A stretch of 64,000 bases of DNA from Acidovorax sp. DW039 (GTDB lineage: Bacteria; Pseudomonadota; Gammaproteobacteria; Burkholderiales; Burkholderiaceae_C). Where the stretch lies: positions 3,572,001-3,636,000 of the forward strand of contig NZ_AP029019.1 in assembly GCF_037101375.1 (NCBI RefSeq), in the 5' to 3' direction. Within the stretch, counting starts at the first letter, position 1. The number at the start of each line of letters is the position of its first letter. The notes below the pieces were generated by a model. That model was given only the letters and a program-made list of their open reading frames with translations. It ran no database searches and was not told the origin of the DNA. Positions 9,226 to 18,415 of the stretch are shown here, in pieces. Made by a program: the position numbers and the translations under genes.

Positions 9226-11463
9226 ATGCACAGCCAACACCGTACCCTGATCCGCCCCGTGGCACTTGCCGCCGCCCTCACTTGCATGCTGGCATGGCCC
9301 GTTGCCCACGCGCAAGGAGCCGCCGACACATCAGCGACGCCCCCTTCCGGGACGAGCACCCAGGCCGACAAGAGCCTGTCCACCGTCACCGTCAACGCCA
9401 GTGCCGACGCATCAGCCCAAGGCCTGTCTCCCGCCTACCCCGGCGGCCAGGTAGCGCGCGGCGCGCGTGCGGGCATTCTGGGCACGCGCGATGCGATGGA
9501 CACGCCGTTCTCCGCCATCAGCTACACCAACGAATTGATCCTGGACCGCCACGCCCGTAGCGTGGGCGATGTGCTGCAGAACGACCCCACCGTGCGCGTG
9601 GCGCGTGGTTTCGGCAACTTCCAGGAGTCGTACTTCATTCGCGGCTTTTTGCTCGATTCGGACGACACCGCGTTCAACGGCCTGTACAGCCTGCTGCCCC
9701 GCCAGTACATCGCCACCGAGCTGTTCGAGCGGGTGGAAGTGCTGCGCGGCGCATCGGCCTTTTTGAACGGTGCCAGCCCCGCAGGGGGAGGCATTGGGGG
9801 CAGCATCAACCTGCTGCCCAAGCGTGCGCCCAACGAGCCATTGAACCGCGTGAGCTTTGGCGTGGGCAGCGGCGGCAGCACCCAGCTGGCGGCAGACATT
9901 GCCCGCCGCTTTGGGCCGGATGGCAGCACCGGCGTGCGCCTGAACGCTGCTACCCACAGCGGCGGCACCGCCATCAACGACGAAGACGCCAAACTGGGCC
10001 TGCTGGCCGTGGGGCTGGACTGGCGCAGCCGCGATGTGCGCCTGTCGGGCGACATCGGCTGGCAGGACCACAAGCTCAAGCGCACCCGCACCAACGTGAC
10101 GCTGGGCGCCAATGTGACCAGCGTGCCCGCCGTGCCCGACAACCAGAGCAACTACGCCCAGCCCTGGAGCTACTCGAACGAGCGCGACACCTTCGGCACC
10201 TTCCGTGGCGAGTGGGACATCACGCCAGACATGACCGCCTGGGCCGCCGCTGGCGCGCGCCGCAGCGACGAGGCCAACTCGCTGGCCAACATCACCGTCA
10301 ACAACGGCAGCACGGGCGCTGCCACCACCTACCGCTTTGACAACACGCGCAAGGACAGCGTCAACACCGGCGAACTGGGCGTGCGCGGCAAGCTGCAGAC
10401 CGGCAGCGTGGGGCACGAATGGGTGGCCACGGCGTCGCTGTTCGACTTTGAGAAGAAGAACGCCTACGCCATGGACTGGCGCAACACGCTGGACACCAAC
10501 CTGTACGGACCGGTGTCCACCAACCTGCCCGCCTTCAGTGGCAACACGCTGTACGGTGGCGATCTGGCCAACCCGCTGCGCACCGGCACCACGCGGCTGA
10601 CGAGCTTTGCCGTGGGCGACACCCTGTCGCTGCTGGACAAGCGCCTGCTGCTCACCGCAGGCCTGCGCCACCAGAAGATCAACATTGCCAACTACCTGTA
10701 TGCCAACGGATCCCTCACCGACCGTTATGAGCAAAGCCGCACCAGCCCCCTGCTGGCGGCGGTGTACAAGCTGGACAAAAGCCTGTCGCTGTACGCCAAC
10801 TATGTCGAAGGACTGAGCCAGGGGCAAACCGCGCCCAGCACGGCGGCCAACCGGGGCGAGATGCTCAAGCCCTACGTGGCCAAGCAAAAGGAAGTGGGCG
10901 TGAAGTACGACGCGGGCCGCGTGGCGGGCAGCCTGGCCTTCTTCAGCACCGACAAGCCTCGCGCCTTCTTGAACACCAGCAATGTGTTCGGCACCTACGG
11001 CAAAGACCGCCACCAGGGCCTGGAACTGGCCGTGCAGGGCGAAGCCACCAAGGGCCTGCGCGTGCTGGGCGGCCTGACCTGGCTGGACGCCAAGCAGCAA
11101 GCCACAGGCTCTGCCACCACCGATGGCAAGCGCGTGATTGGCGTGCCCGAAGTGCAAGCCAATATCGGCGCGGAGTGGGATGTGCCCGGCGTGCCCGGCC
11201 TTGCCGTAGACGGCCGCCTGGTGCACACCGGATCAAGCTACGCCAACGCGACCAACACCCTCAAGGTGGGCGGCTGGAACCGGCTGGACCTGGGCGTGCG
11301 CTATCTGACGGAAGTGCAAGGCAAGCTCGTCACCCTGCGCCTGCGCATCGACAACGTGGCCGACAAGAGCTACTGGGCCTCGGTGGGTGGATATCCCGGA
11401 TCAGGCTACCTGACAGTGAGCGCACCACGCACCGTGAGCCTGAGCGCCAGCGTGGATTTCTGA
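9226..11463 (+). CDS. TonB-dependent siderophore receptor
   Basis: Outer-membrane receptor of 745 residues. The ATG at 9226 starts a clear signal peptide ending Ala-His-Ala-Gln; the longer open frame upstream is only read-through of the gene in front. Plug motifs: a short TPFSAISYT segment after the TonB-box region, then FIRGF, FERVEVLRGASAFLNG and GGSINLLPKR. The barrel C-terminus ends Val-Asp-Phe. It is the third gene of the PepSY cluster and probably co-transcribed with it, so iron-regulated expression is likely. A hairpin at 11530-11553 follows. The plug lacks the usual ETPQ motif, placing it in a different subgroup from its neighbours. Ligand unknown. Confidence 0.88.
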   Translation: MHSQHRTLIRPVALAAALTCMLAWPVAHAQGAADTSATPPSGTSTQADKSLSTVTVNASADASAQGLSPAYPGGQVARGARAGILGTRDAMDTPFSAISYTNELILDRHARSVGDVLQNDPTVRVARGFGNFQESYFIRGFLLDSDDTAFNGLYSLLPRQYIATELFERVEVLRGASAFLNGASPAGGGIGGSINLLPKRAPNEPLNRVSFGVGSGGSTQLAADIARRFGPDGSTGVRLNAATHSGGTAINDEDAKLGLLAVGLDWRSRDVRLSGDIGWQDHKLKRTRTNVTLGANVTSVPAVPDNQSNYAQPWSYSNERDTFGTFRGEWDITPDMTAWAAAGARRSDEANSLANITVNNGSTGAATTYRFDNTRKDSVNTGELGVRGKLQTGSVGHEWVATASLFDFEKKNAYAMDWRNTLDTNLYGPVSTNLPAFSGNTLYGGDLANPLRTGTTRLTSFAVGDTLSLLDKRLLLTAGLRHQKINIANYLYANGSLTDRYEQSRTSPLLAAVYKLDKSLSLYANYVEGLSQGQTAPSTAANRGEMLKPYVAKQKEVGVKYDAGRVAGSLAFFSTDKPRAFLNTSNVFGTYGKDRHQGLELAVQGEATKGLRVLGGLTWLDAKQQATGSATTDGKRVIGVPEVQANIGAEWDVPGVPGLAVDGRLVHTGSSYANATNTLKVGGWNRLDLGVRYLTEVQGKLVTLRLRIDNVADKSYWASVGGYPGSGYLTVSAPRTVSLSASVDF

Positions 11464-11529
11464 CTCTGCTGCGCTGCGGCCCATCCGCCTGCAGATAACT
11501 GCCCGCTTCGCCATCTAACGTGACACCGA

Positions 11530-11553
11530 CGCGCCCCTGACCTGAGGGGCGCG
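11530..11553. terminator. Hairpin after receptor gene
   Basis: Nine-bp perfect stem (CGCGCCCCT / AGGGGCGCG) with a six-base loop, 66 bases after the stop. No T-tract follows, so it is a weak terminator candidate. Confidence 0.4.
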
Positions 11554-11587
11554 CACCACGCCCAAGCTAAGCATCAAAGCAAAAGCA

Positions 11588-11636
11588 GCCACCAGCGCCT
11601 ATCCCATAAGCGCAGGCAGCTATCAAAACATGAGCA
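11588..11636 (+). repeat. Dispersed ~50-bp repeat, copy 2
   Basis: Same element as copy 1 (ACCAGCGCCTATCCCATAAG then CGCAGGCAGCTATC), between a receptor gene and the DUF4198 gene. Confidence 0.8.
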
Positions 11637-11726
11637 TTTTCGCCCCCGCCACCGTGGGGCTGGATGTGCTCACCCTGAGATTTCTGAAACCCGTTCTGTT
11701 CAACCTACTGTAAGGAGCTGACCGCC

Positions 11727-12452
11727 ATGAACCATCGTATGAACCCACCCACCCGCACCCTGCTGATCGCCGCCCTGCTGGCCACCACTGGCCTGGCCGC
11801 CCAGGCCCACCAGGTGTGGCTGGAGCACACCGGCGGCCAGGCCCGGCTGCACTTTGGCGAATACAACGACAACGTGCGCGAGACCTCGCCCGGCCTGCTC
11901 GACAAGTTCAAGGGCGTACCCGTGCTGGAGCAATCGGTGGCCGGTGCCACCGAGCGGGTGCAAGGTCAGCTCACCAAGGAAGCCTTCAGCTACGCCACAG
12001 CGCCCAACGCAGACACCCTGTTTGCCCACCCAGCTTACCCCGTGATCGACCGCACCAAGGCCAACCTGCCCCCGCTGCTGTGGAAGCCCACCGCCCGCTG
12101 GGTGGCCAGCCTGGCCAAACCCGTGACACCCACGGCTGCACTGGACCTGGTGCCCACCGGTAAACCCGGCCAGCTCAAGGTCGTGTTCAACGGAGCCCCT
12201 CTGCCCAAGGCCAAGGTGGAGCTGGTGTCCCCCTCCGGCTGGTCGCGCGAAGCTACCAGCGGCGAGGACGGCACCGTCACCTTCGCCCTGCCGTGGAAGG
12301 GCCAGTACGTGGCCGAGGTCAAGCACACCGACAAGACGCCCGGCGAGGCGCAAGGCCAGAAGTACGGCGAGGTCAGCCACCTCATCACCCTGAGCTTTGT
12401 GCAGGCCGAGGGCATGGCATCGCCCGCGCTGCCCGCACCGCACGCGCACTGA
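11727..12452 (+). CDS. DUF4198 periplasmic protein
   Basis: Predicted secreted protein of 241 residues with a signal peptide cleaved near Ala-Gln-Ala-His. The mature N-terminus carries the HQVWLE motif typical of DUF4198 proteins, and the C-terminal half (about residues 135-225) looks like an immunoglobulin-like or carboxypeptidase-regulatory beta fold. AAGGAG lies 9 bases before the ATG at 11727; an alternative ATG at 11739 is possible. DUF4198 proteins often sit beside TonB receptors and metal transporters and are thought to bind metal or a metal complex in the periplasm, but this is not shown. The His-rich end (Pro-His-Ala-His) could bind metal. A receptor gene follows. Confidence 0.8.
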   Translation: MNHRMNPPTRTLLIAALLATTGLAAQAHQVWLEHTGGQARLHFGEYNDNVRETSPGLLDKFKGVPVLEQSVAGATERVQGQLTKEAFSYATAPNADTLFAHPAYPVIDRTKANLPPLLWKPTARWVASLAKPVTPTAALDLVPTGKPGQLKVVFNGAPLPKAKVELVSPSGWSREATSGEDGTVTFALPWKGQYVAEVKHTDKTPGEAQGQKYGEVSHLITLSFVQAEGMASPALPAPHAH

Positions 12453-12456
12453 AGGA

Positions 12457-12506
12457 GCCTCCAGCGCTTTCCAATCAAGCGCTGGCAGCTACTGATTCGA
12501 TAGCAA
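12457..12506 (+). repeat. Dispersed ~50-bp repeat, copy 3
   Basis: Begins 5 bases after the stop of the DUF4198 gene: CTCCAGCGCTTTCCAATC, AAGCGCTGGCAGCTACTG and ATAGCAA. It occupies half of the gap before the next receptor. Confidence 0.85.
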
Positions 12507-12550
12507 TTCCATTTCCTCGCGCTCTTCACCGAGACATCCGATGTAACACC

Positions 12551-14767
12551 ATGACCTTCTCCACCTCTGCCCTTTCCCCCTCCGCCAGTACTGCACGGCC
12601 CGTGCTGACCGCCGTGGCCTACGCCACGCTGCTGATGTGCGCCTGCGCTGCCCATGCGCAAAGCGCTGACGCACCCGCCGCCACGACAAACGCCGCAGCG
12701 GCTGACAAGACCCTGCCCTCCATCACCATCCAGGCCGCCCCGGGCGGCGGTGAAACAGCCACATCGCCCGTCACCGGCTTTGTGGCCAAGCGTGCCCTGA
12801 GTGCGACCAAGACCGACACCCCCCTGCTCGAAACCCCGCAGGCCATCAGCGTGGTGACACGCGACCAGATAGAGGCCCAGGGTGCGCAGACGCTGCGCCA
12901 GGTCACCGCCTACACCGCCGGGGCAGTGTCCAACTACTTCGACAGCCGTGTGGACGCCTTCAAGGCTCGGGGCAGCGACGTGACGCAGTACCAGGACGGC
13001 TTGCTGCGCACCTACGGCACCTACAACAACAGCCGACCCGACCCCTACACGCTGGAGCGCGTGGAGTTTCTGCGCGGCCCCACCTCGGTGCTGTATGGGC
13101 AGGGCAGCGTGGGCGGCGTGCTCAACCTCACCAGCAAGCGCCCCCAGGCTGAGCCCCTGCGCGAAGTGCAGGTGCAACTGGGCAATTACAGCCGCAAGCA
13201 GATTGCCACCGACCTTACCGGTGCGCTGGACCAGGACGGGCAATGGCTCTACCGCCTGGTGGCCATTGGGCGCGACAGTGGCAGCCAGGTGGACCATGTG
13301 GACGACAACCGCGTAGTGCTGATGCCATCGCTCACCTGGAAGCCCAGCGCCTCCACATCGCTCACCCTGCAAGGCCTGCACCAGAAGGACAAGAGCGGCT
13401 CGCTGATCGGCTTCTTCCCCTGGCAGGGCACACAGTTGCCCAGCCGCTATGGGCAGATTCCGACCAACACCTTCATCAGCGAGCCGGGCTGGGACGCCTA
13501 CGACACCACCAACAACTCCTGGGGCTACCTCTTCAGCCACGAGTTCAACAGCGACTGGAACTTGCGCCAGAACCTGCGCCGCACCGTGAGCGAAGTGGAC
13601 TACCGCACCATCTACACCAGCTTCAAGGCCAACGCGGCTACGGGCCGCCCGGCCCGCCCCGTTTTCAACAGCGATGGCCGCACGGTGGTGCGCGATGCTG
13701 CGTGGCAGTTCAACACCGGCCGCATGCTGCTGATCGACACGCAACTGGAAGGCAAGCTCAAGGCGGGCGATACCAGCCACACCCTGCTTGCGGGCATCGA
13801 CATCCAGCGCAACCACACGGGGCAAAAGTCATGGAGCTCTGTCATTTCATCCATCGACGTCTACAACCCCGTCTACGGCAACTTCACCCCACCCACGGCA
13901 TCGCAACTGGTGCGCCAACCCAGCGTGGAGCAAAAGCAGCTCGGCTTTTACGCGCAAGACCAGATCAAGTGGGACCGCTGGACCGCCACCCTGGGCCTGC
14001 GCCACGACAGTGCCAAGACCGACACCGAGGGCCGCCCCGCCGCCGCGGTGGACGACAAGGCCTGGACCAAACGCGCTGGCCTGACCTATCAGCTGGACGG
14101 CGGATGGGCACCGTATGTGGGCTATTCCGAGTCTTTCCAGCCCTTGGGCGGTGCGGACGTGTATGGCACGCCCTACAAACCGCAGCGCGGTGAACAGTGG
14201 GAAGCGGGGGTGAAATGGCAACCCGCAGGGCGCGGCATATCGGCCTACGCCGCCGTATACACCCTGCGCGAAAAGAACCGCAAGACCAGCGACCCGACCA
14301 ATCCGCTCAACAGCCTGCAGATTGGCGAGACCAAGACCAACGGCTTTGAGGCTGAAGTGCAGGCCAGCCTGGCCAGGCAGTGGGACTTCACCCTGGCCTA
14401 TGCCTACACCGATGCCAAGGTCACGCGCAGCAATGCGGGTGACCAGGGGCAACCTGTGGCAGGCGTATCCAAAAACACCGCTTCCGCCTGGATCAGCCAC
14501 CGCTTTGCCGCAGAGGGGCGTGGCGGCTGGACGGTGGGCGCAGGGCTGCGCTACACCGGCTCGCAATGGACGGGTACCTCGGCCGTCACCACACCAGCAT
14601 CCACCATTGCCGACGCCATGGTGGCCTACGACGCAGGCGACTGGCGTGTGGCGTTCAACGTGGTCAACCTGACCGACAAGGTGCAGATCACCCAGTGCCT
14701 GGCGCGGGGCGACTGCTTCTACGGCCAGGCGCGTACCTACACGCTCACGTCCACCTACCGGTTCTGA
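12551..14767 (+). CDS. TonB-dependent siderophore receptor (FhuA/FoxA-like), tandem copy A
   Basis: Receptor of 738 residues. The ATG at 12551 gives a signal peptide ending Ala-His-Ala-Gln; the frame also reads back through the preceding gene. Plug motifs include ETPQAISVVTRDQ near residue 95, VEFLRGPTSVLYGQ near 175 and GGVLNLTSKRP, typical of FhuA/FoxA-type hydroxamate receptors. The C-terminal strand region has two cysteines six residues apart (CLARGDC) that could form an extracellular or periplasmic disulfide; the protein ends Tyr-Arg-Phe. It is the close paralogue of the next gene. A terminator at 14839 separates the two transcripts. No good ribosome site is seen before the ATG. Confidence 0.88.
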   Translation: MTFSTSALSPSASTARPVLTAVAYATLLMCACAAHAQSADAPAATTNAAAADKTLPSITIQAAPGGGETATSPVTGFVAKRALSATKTDTPLLETPQAISVVTRDQIEAQGAQTLRQVTAYTAGAVSNYFDSRVDAFKARGSDVTQYQDGLLRTYGTYNNSRPDPYTLERVEFLRGPTSVLYGQGSVGGVLNLTSKRPQAEPLREVQVQLGNYSRKQIATDLTGALDQDGQWLYRLVAIGRDSGSQVDHVDDNRVVLMPSLTWKPSASTSLTLQGLHQKDKSGSLIGFFPWQGTQLPSRYGQIPTNTFISEPGWDAYDTTNNSWGYLFSHEFNSDWNLRQNLRRTVSEVDYRTIYTSFKANAATGRPARPVFNSDGRTVVRDAAWQFNTGRMLLIDTQLEGKLKAGDTSHTLLAGIDIQRNHTGQKSWSSVISSIDVYNPVYGNFTPPTASQLVRQPSVEQKQLGFYAQDQIKWDRWTATLGLRHDSAKTDTEGRPAAAVDDKAWTKRAGLTYQLDGGWAPYVGYSESFQPLGGADVYGTPYKPQRGEQWEAGVKWQPAGRGISAYAAVYTLREKNRKTSDPTNPLNSLQIGETKTNGFEAEVQASLARQWDFTLAYAYTDAKVTRSNAGDQGQPVAGVSKNTASAWISHRFAAEGRGGWTVGAGLRYTGSQWTGTSAVTTPASTIADAMVAYDAGDWRVAFNVVNLTDKVQITQCLARGDCFYGQARTYTLTSTYRF
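14591..14683 (+). repeat. 93-bp block identical to 16921-17013
   Basis: The 3' part of the two tandem receptor genes is identical for 93 bases, whereas the flanking codons differ at many third positions. This points to gene conversion or a recent duplication. Confidence 0.85.
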
Positions 14768-14838
14768 CGCTGCTTGAAGCCTGCATGAGGCGCAGCGAGC
14801 CCTGAGCGGAAATCGCTGCACAGCACACAGACCACATC

Positions 14839-14873
14839 GGCGGGCCGCAGCCCTTGCGGGCCCGCCATTTTTT
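14839..14873 (+). terminator. Rho-independent terminator between tandem receptors
   Basis: Stem GGCGGGCC / GGCCCGCC with a 12-base loop that can pair further, followed by six T residues at 14868-14873. It should end transcription of receptor copy A before copy B. Confidence 0.75.
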
Positions 14874-14922
14874 CATCGACGCGCACTTTCACCCTTTCCA
14901 TCCACCCGACCCATGTAATGCC

Positions 14923-17097
14923 ATGACCCGTTACCCTCTTTCGCGCCCTGCGCACCCCGCACTGACTGCGGTGGCACAAGCTGCGCTGGCGCTGCTGTGC
15001 GCCAGCGCAGCACATGCACAGACATCCAGCGCCGAGGCTTCCACAGCCGACAAGGCCCTGCCCTCCATCACCGTCAACGCCGCCCCCAGCGGCGGAGAAA
15101 CTGCCACATCGCCCGTGACCGGCTTTGTGGCCAAACGTGCCTTGAGCGCCACCAAGACCGATACGCCCCTGCTCGAGACTCCGCAGGCCATCAGCGTGGT
15201 GACCCGCGATGAAATGGAAGCCCAGGGCTCTCAGACCCTGCGGCAAACCACCGCCTACACGGCAGGTGTCGTGTCCAACTACTTTGACAGTCGGCAGGAC
15301 TCCTTCACCGTGCGGGGCAACGACTTGTCGCAATACCTGGACGGCCTGCTGCGACAGACCGGCTACTGGAACGACACCCGCCCCGATCCCTACACCCTGG
15401 AGCGCGCAGAAGTGCTGCGCGGCCCCTCGTCCGTGCTGTACGGCAAAGGCACCGTGGGTGGCGTGCTGGCGCTGACAAGCAAGCGCCCGCTGGAAGAAGC
15501 TCAGCGCGAGGTGCAGGTCCAGCTCGGCAGCCACAGCCGCAAGCAGATGGCGGCTGACCTGACCGGGCCGCTCGACAAGGAAGGCCAGTGGCTCTACCGC
15601 CTGGTGGCTGTGGGGCGAGACAGCGACACGCAGGTGGATTACGTCAAGGACGACCGGGTGGTGATAGCCCCCTCACTCACCTGGAAGCCCAACGCCGCCA
15701 CATCGCTCACGCTGCAAGCCACGCACCAGCGCGATAAGAGCGGCTCGCTCATTGGCTTCTTCCCTTGGCAAGGTACGCTGCTGCCCAACACCTACGGGCA
15801 GATCCCCACGTCTCGCTTCAATGGCGAGCCGGGCTGGGATGCCTACAACGCCAGCAGCGACTCCATCGGCTACCAGTTCAGCCACCAGCTCAGCAGCGAC
15901 TGGACCCTGCGCCAGAACCTGCGCCGCAGCGTCAGCGACGTGGACTACAAGACGCTGTACACCAGCTTCTCGCCGCGCCCGGTGTTCACGGCAGACAACC
16001 GCACCATCCAGCGCGATGCCAGCTGGCACCTGGGCAACGCGCGCATGCTGCTGGTGGACACCCAGTTGCAAGGCAAGCAGCAGTGGGGCAGTACCGAGCA
16101 CAACCTGCTGATGGGCATGGATGTGCAGCGCGTGCGCACGGGTGGATCAGACTGGTTCCAGTCCAACGCAGCAGATCTGGATCTCTACAACCCCGTGTAC
16201 GGGCGCTTCACGCCGCCCACCGCAGCAGACCTGGTCGTGCAGCCCAACGTGACCGGTCGCCAGCTGGGCTTCTACGCCCAAGACCAGATCCGCTGGAACG
16301 CATGGACGGTGACGGTGGGTCTGCGTCACGACAAGGCCAACTCTGACACCGACGGAGACCCCGCGGCAGCGTCAGAAGACAAGGCCTGGAGCAAGCGCAT
16401 CGGCGCCACCTACCAGTGGGGCCATGGCTGGGCTCCTTACGTCAGCTATGCGGAGTCGTTTCTGCCCCTGAGCGGTGTGAACTTTTACGGCAAGCCCTAC
16501 AAGCCCACGCGCGGCAAGCAGTGGGAGGCCGGTGTGAAGTGGCAGCCGCCGGGCCAGGGTATCAGCGCCTACGCCGCCGTGTACCAGCTGCGCGAAACCA
16601 ACCGCCTGACGACCGACCCCGCCAACCCCAACAACAGCCTGCAGGTGGGCGAAGCCAAGGTGCGTGGTCTGGAGGCCGAAATCAAGGCCACCCTGGTGCC
16701 ACGCTGGGACCTGAGCATGGGCTACGCCTACACGGATGCACGCATTTCCAAAAGCAATGACGGCAATGTCGGCCAGCGGCTGGAGAGCGTGCCCAAGCAC
16801 ACGGCCTCTGCATGGTTGACCCACCGCTTTGCCCAGACGGGCGGCGGCAGCTGGAGCGTGGGTGCCGGGCTGCGGTACACCGGCACACAGCTCAGCACCG
16901 ATGGCACGTATTCCATCGGCACACCAGCATCCACCATTGCCGACGCCATGGTGGCCTACGACGCAGGCGACTGGCGTGTGGCGTTCAACGTGGTCAACCT
17001 GACCGACAAGGTGTATATCACCCAGTGCCTGGCACGGGGTGACTGCTTCTACGGACAGGCACGCACCTACACGCTCACATCCACCTACAGGTTCTGA
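14923..17097 (+). CDS. TonB-dependent siderophore receptor (FhuA/FoxA-like), tandem copy B
   Basis: Receptor of 724 residues, paralogue of the gene before it. The ATG at 14923 begins a signal peptide ending Ala-His-Ala-Gln; an out-of-family extension to 14854 is ignored. The plug segment around residues 60-100 is almost the same as in copy A (SPVTGFVAKRALSATKTDTP), as are the last 60 residues including the CLARGDC cysteine pair. The middle of the barrel differs more: copy B lacks a short stretch present in copy A near 13630-13660. Divergence in the loop regions suggests a different siderophore. The terminator just upstream implies its own promoter in the short gap. Confidence 0.88.
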   Translation: MTRYPLSRPAHPALTAVAQAALALLCASAAHAQTSSAEASTADKALPSITVNAAPSGGETATSPVTGFVAKRALSATKTDTPLLETPQAISVVTRDEMEAQGSQTLRQTTAYTAGVVSNYFDSRQDSFTVRGNDLSQYLDGLLRQTGYWNDTRPDPYTLERAEVLRGPSSVLYGKGTVGGVLALTSKRPLEEAQREVQVQLGSHSRKQMAADLTGPLDKEGQWLYRLVAVGRDSDTQVDYVKDDRVVIAPSLTWKPNAATSLTLQATHQRDKSGSLIGFFPWQGTLLPNTYGQIPTSRFNGEPGWDAYNASSDSIGYQFSHQLSSDWTLRQNLRRSVSDVDYKTLYTSFSPRPVFTADNRTIQRDASWHLGNARMLLVDTQLQGKQQWGSTEHNLLMGMDVQRVRTGGSDWFQSNAADLDLYNPVYGRFTPPTAADLVVQPNVTGRQLGFYAQDQIRWNAWTVTVGLRHDKANSDTDGDPAAASEDKAWSKRIGATYQWGHGWAPYVSYAESFLPLSGVNFYGKPYKPTRGKQWEAGVKWQPPGQGISAYAAVYQLRETNRLTTDPANPNNSLQVGEAKVRGLEAEIKATLVPRWDLSMGYAYTDARISKSNDGNVGQRLESVPKHTASAWLTHRFAQTGGGSWSVGAGLRYTGTQLSTDGTYSIGTPASTIADAMVAYDAGDWRVAFNVVNLTDKVYITQCLARGDCFYGQARTYTLTSTYRF
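16921..17013 (+). repeat. 93-bp block identical to 14591-14683
   Basis: Second member of the identical pair in the tandem receptor genes; see the entry at 14591. Confidence 0.85.
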
Positions 17098-17109
17098 GAC
17101 ACACGGGAT

Positions 17110-17140
17110 GCGTGCGGTGCCCTGCAGTTGCACCGCACGC
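17110..17140. terminator. Terminator-like hairpin between convergent genes
   Basis: Eleven-bp perfect stem (GCGTGCGGTGC / GCACCGCACGC) with a nine-base loop, lying between a plus-strand receptor and the minus-strand HPF gene. No T-tract on either side. Confidence 0.5.
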
Positions 17141-17159
17141 GTGCTCAGATCTTGCAGGC

Positions 17160-17507
17160 CTATGCCTCCACAGCCCGTGGTCTCTGACGGGAATGAGGGC
17201 GGCGCACCAGCGTCGCCCTGCGCCACACATTCAGCACATGGCGCACTGCACGCGCCAGCGCTTCGTCCAGCGCAGTGCGCCAGTTATCGGCAACCGATGA
17301 CACCACCACCTCGCCTGCGCCATCGGTGCGCAAGGTGATCTGGCATCGCTTGTCCAGCCCGCCACGGGGGCCGTTCACATCGGCCAGGTGCACGTCGGCA
17401 CGGGGTACCAGGGCATTCAGACGCCGCAGGGCAAACCGCACGCGGCGTTCCACGGTGTCACGCATCAAGGCGGCTTCGGGATGGCGGGACTTGAAAAGTA
17501 TCTGCAT
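17160..17507 (-). CDS. HPF/RaiA-family ribosome-associated protein
   Basis: A 115-residue protein resembling the hibernation-promoting factor/RaiA (sigma-54 modulation) fold. The start at 17507 has AAGGAGAG just upstream; the longer frame to 17711 is rejected. The core contains RVRFALRRLN, then the VHLADVNGPRGG segment, then a strand ITLRTDG and a helix NWRTALDEALARAVRHVL, the beta-alpha-beta-beta-beta-alpha order of this family, ending in an Arg-rich tail. Relatives bind the 30S subunit and stabilise inactive ribosomes in stationary phase or stress. It is not in the rpoN/ptsN locus where the canonical hpf usually lies, so it may be a second, specialised copy. Confidence 0.7.
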   Translation of the reverse strand: MQILFKSRHPEAALMRDTVERRVRFALRRLNALVPRADVHLADVNGPRGGLDKRCQITLRTDGAGEVVVSSVADNWRTALDEALARAVRHVLNVWRRATLVRRPHSRQRPRAVEA

Positions 17508-17728
17508 CAATGCTCTCCTTGGTTGGAGACCACACCTTAGGCGCCTCGTCAAAACCGACCCAGCAGCTTTTTTGAGAACGTGACTTCGCCGCAGGCTGCT
17601 ATTCAGCTCAACGCCCCAGTTCTGGACACATCGATAAAACCGCACCCGCACTTCCAAAAAACATGGTTGGTGATAAGCCGATGCAGCCTCACATTCAAGG
17701 CTGTGCTTCACTCATTTGGAGATGCCTG

Positions 17729-17935
17729 ATGAAAACCCGCCGAACCCTGCGCCCCACAGTCATGCAACGTCTGCAAGCGTTGCGCGAGCAGGTCTTGCAG
17801 CTGTTGTGGCAGTGGGCCCAGCGCTTGAGTCAGCGCCGCATGCCCACTCTGGTGCCTGTGCGTATCCAGGGCGAGAGCCCCCCACTGCATGACAGTCAAC
17901 GTCGCACCAGGCGGCTACGCGCCTATTCCGACTGA
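17729..17935 (+). CDS. Small basic hypothetical protein
   Basis: A 68-residue frame starting at ATG 17729 with GGAG 8 bases upstream. It is rich in Arg, Gln and Leu, with an amphipathic helix around residues 10-30 and no membrane segment or signal. No recognisable domain. It sits between the HPF-like and TerB-like genes, divergent from the first and co-directional with the second, 69 bases ahead of it. Could be a real small gene or chance; the ribosome site and a frame free of stops in a gap otherwise lacking a gene are the only support. Confidence 0.4.
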   Translation: MKTRRTLRPTVMQRLQALREQVLQLLWQWAQRLSQRRMPTLVPVRIQGESPPLHDSQRRTRRLRAYSD

Positions 17936-18004
17936 GAAGCCGTTCAACGTTCCCTTTTGCAATCCAGCCCAACTTGTTTACCTTCGATTTGTGAGGAAAC
18001 CGTT

Positions 18005-18409
18005 ATGCGCAGCTACCCCCACAACAGCCCACACGCAGCCGCACGCATCGTTGCCTTGCTGCTGATTGCCGACGGACATGTCAGCCGCTCGGAGCTGGAT
18101 GCCCTGTACGGGCGCGACATCGAGTGCGAGCTGGGCCTGCCGCCCGGTGAGTTTGCCAACGTGCTTCATACCTTGTGCGAAGACCTGCTGATGGGCATGC
18201 GTGACCGGCGACTGCTCACCGGCAGCATTGACGAAAGTACGCTGGCTGCGCTGCTGGCAGAAGTGACGGACGCCCACCTGCAACACCAGGCCCTGTACTT
18301 TGCGGATGCCGCAGCGCAGGCCGACAGGCACATTGCGCCTGCAGAGGCATGGGTGATGGAAGCCGCGCTGAGGCACTGGCAATTCGAAGCCGCTGCAGCA
18401 CAGGCATAG
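18005..18409 (+). CDS. TerB-like domain protein
   Basis: A 134-residue, probably cytoplasmic, all-helical protein. The ATG at 18005 follows a GAGGA site; an upstream start at 17957 is less likely. The segment AARIVALLLIADGHVSRSE is typical of the TerB/DjlA-N-like fold, where an acidic Asp-Gly-His loop opens the domain; a matching AQADRHIAPAE segment occurs near residue 105. TerB-like proteins are linked to tellurite resistance and membrane stress, but most stand-alone members have no defined role. It converges on the nhaR gene with 6 bases between the stops. Confidence 0.65.
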   Translation: MRSYPHNSPHAAARIVALLLIADGHVSRSELDALYGRDIECELGLPPGEFANVLHTLCEDLLMGMRDRRLLTGSIDESTLAALLAEVTDAHLQHQALYFADAAAQADRHIAPAEAWVMEAALRHWQFEAAAAQA

Positions 18410-18415
18410 GGCGAA

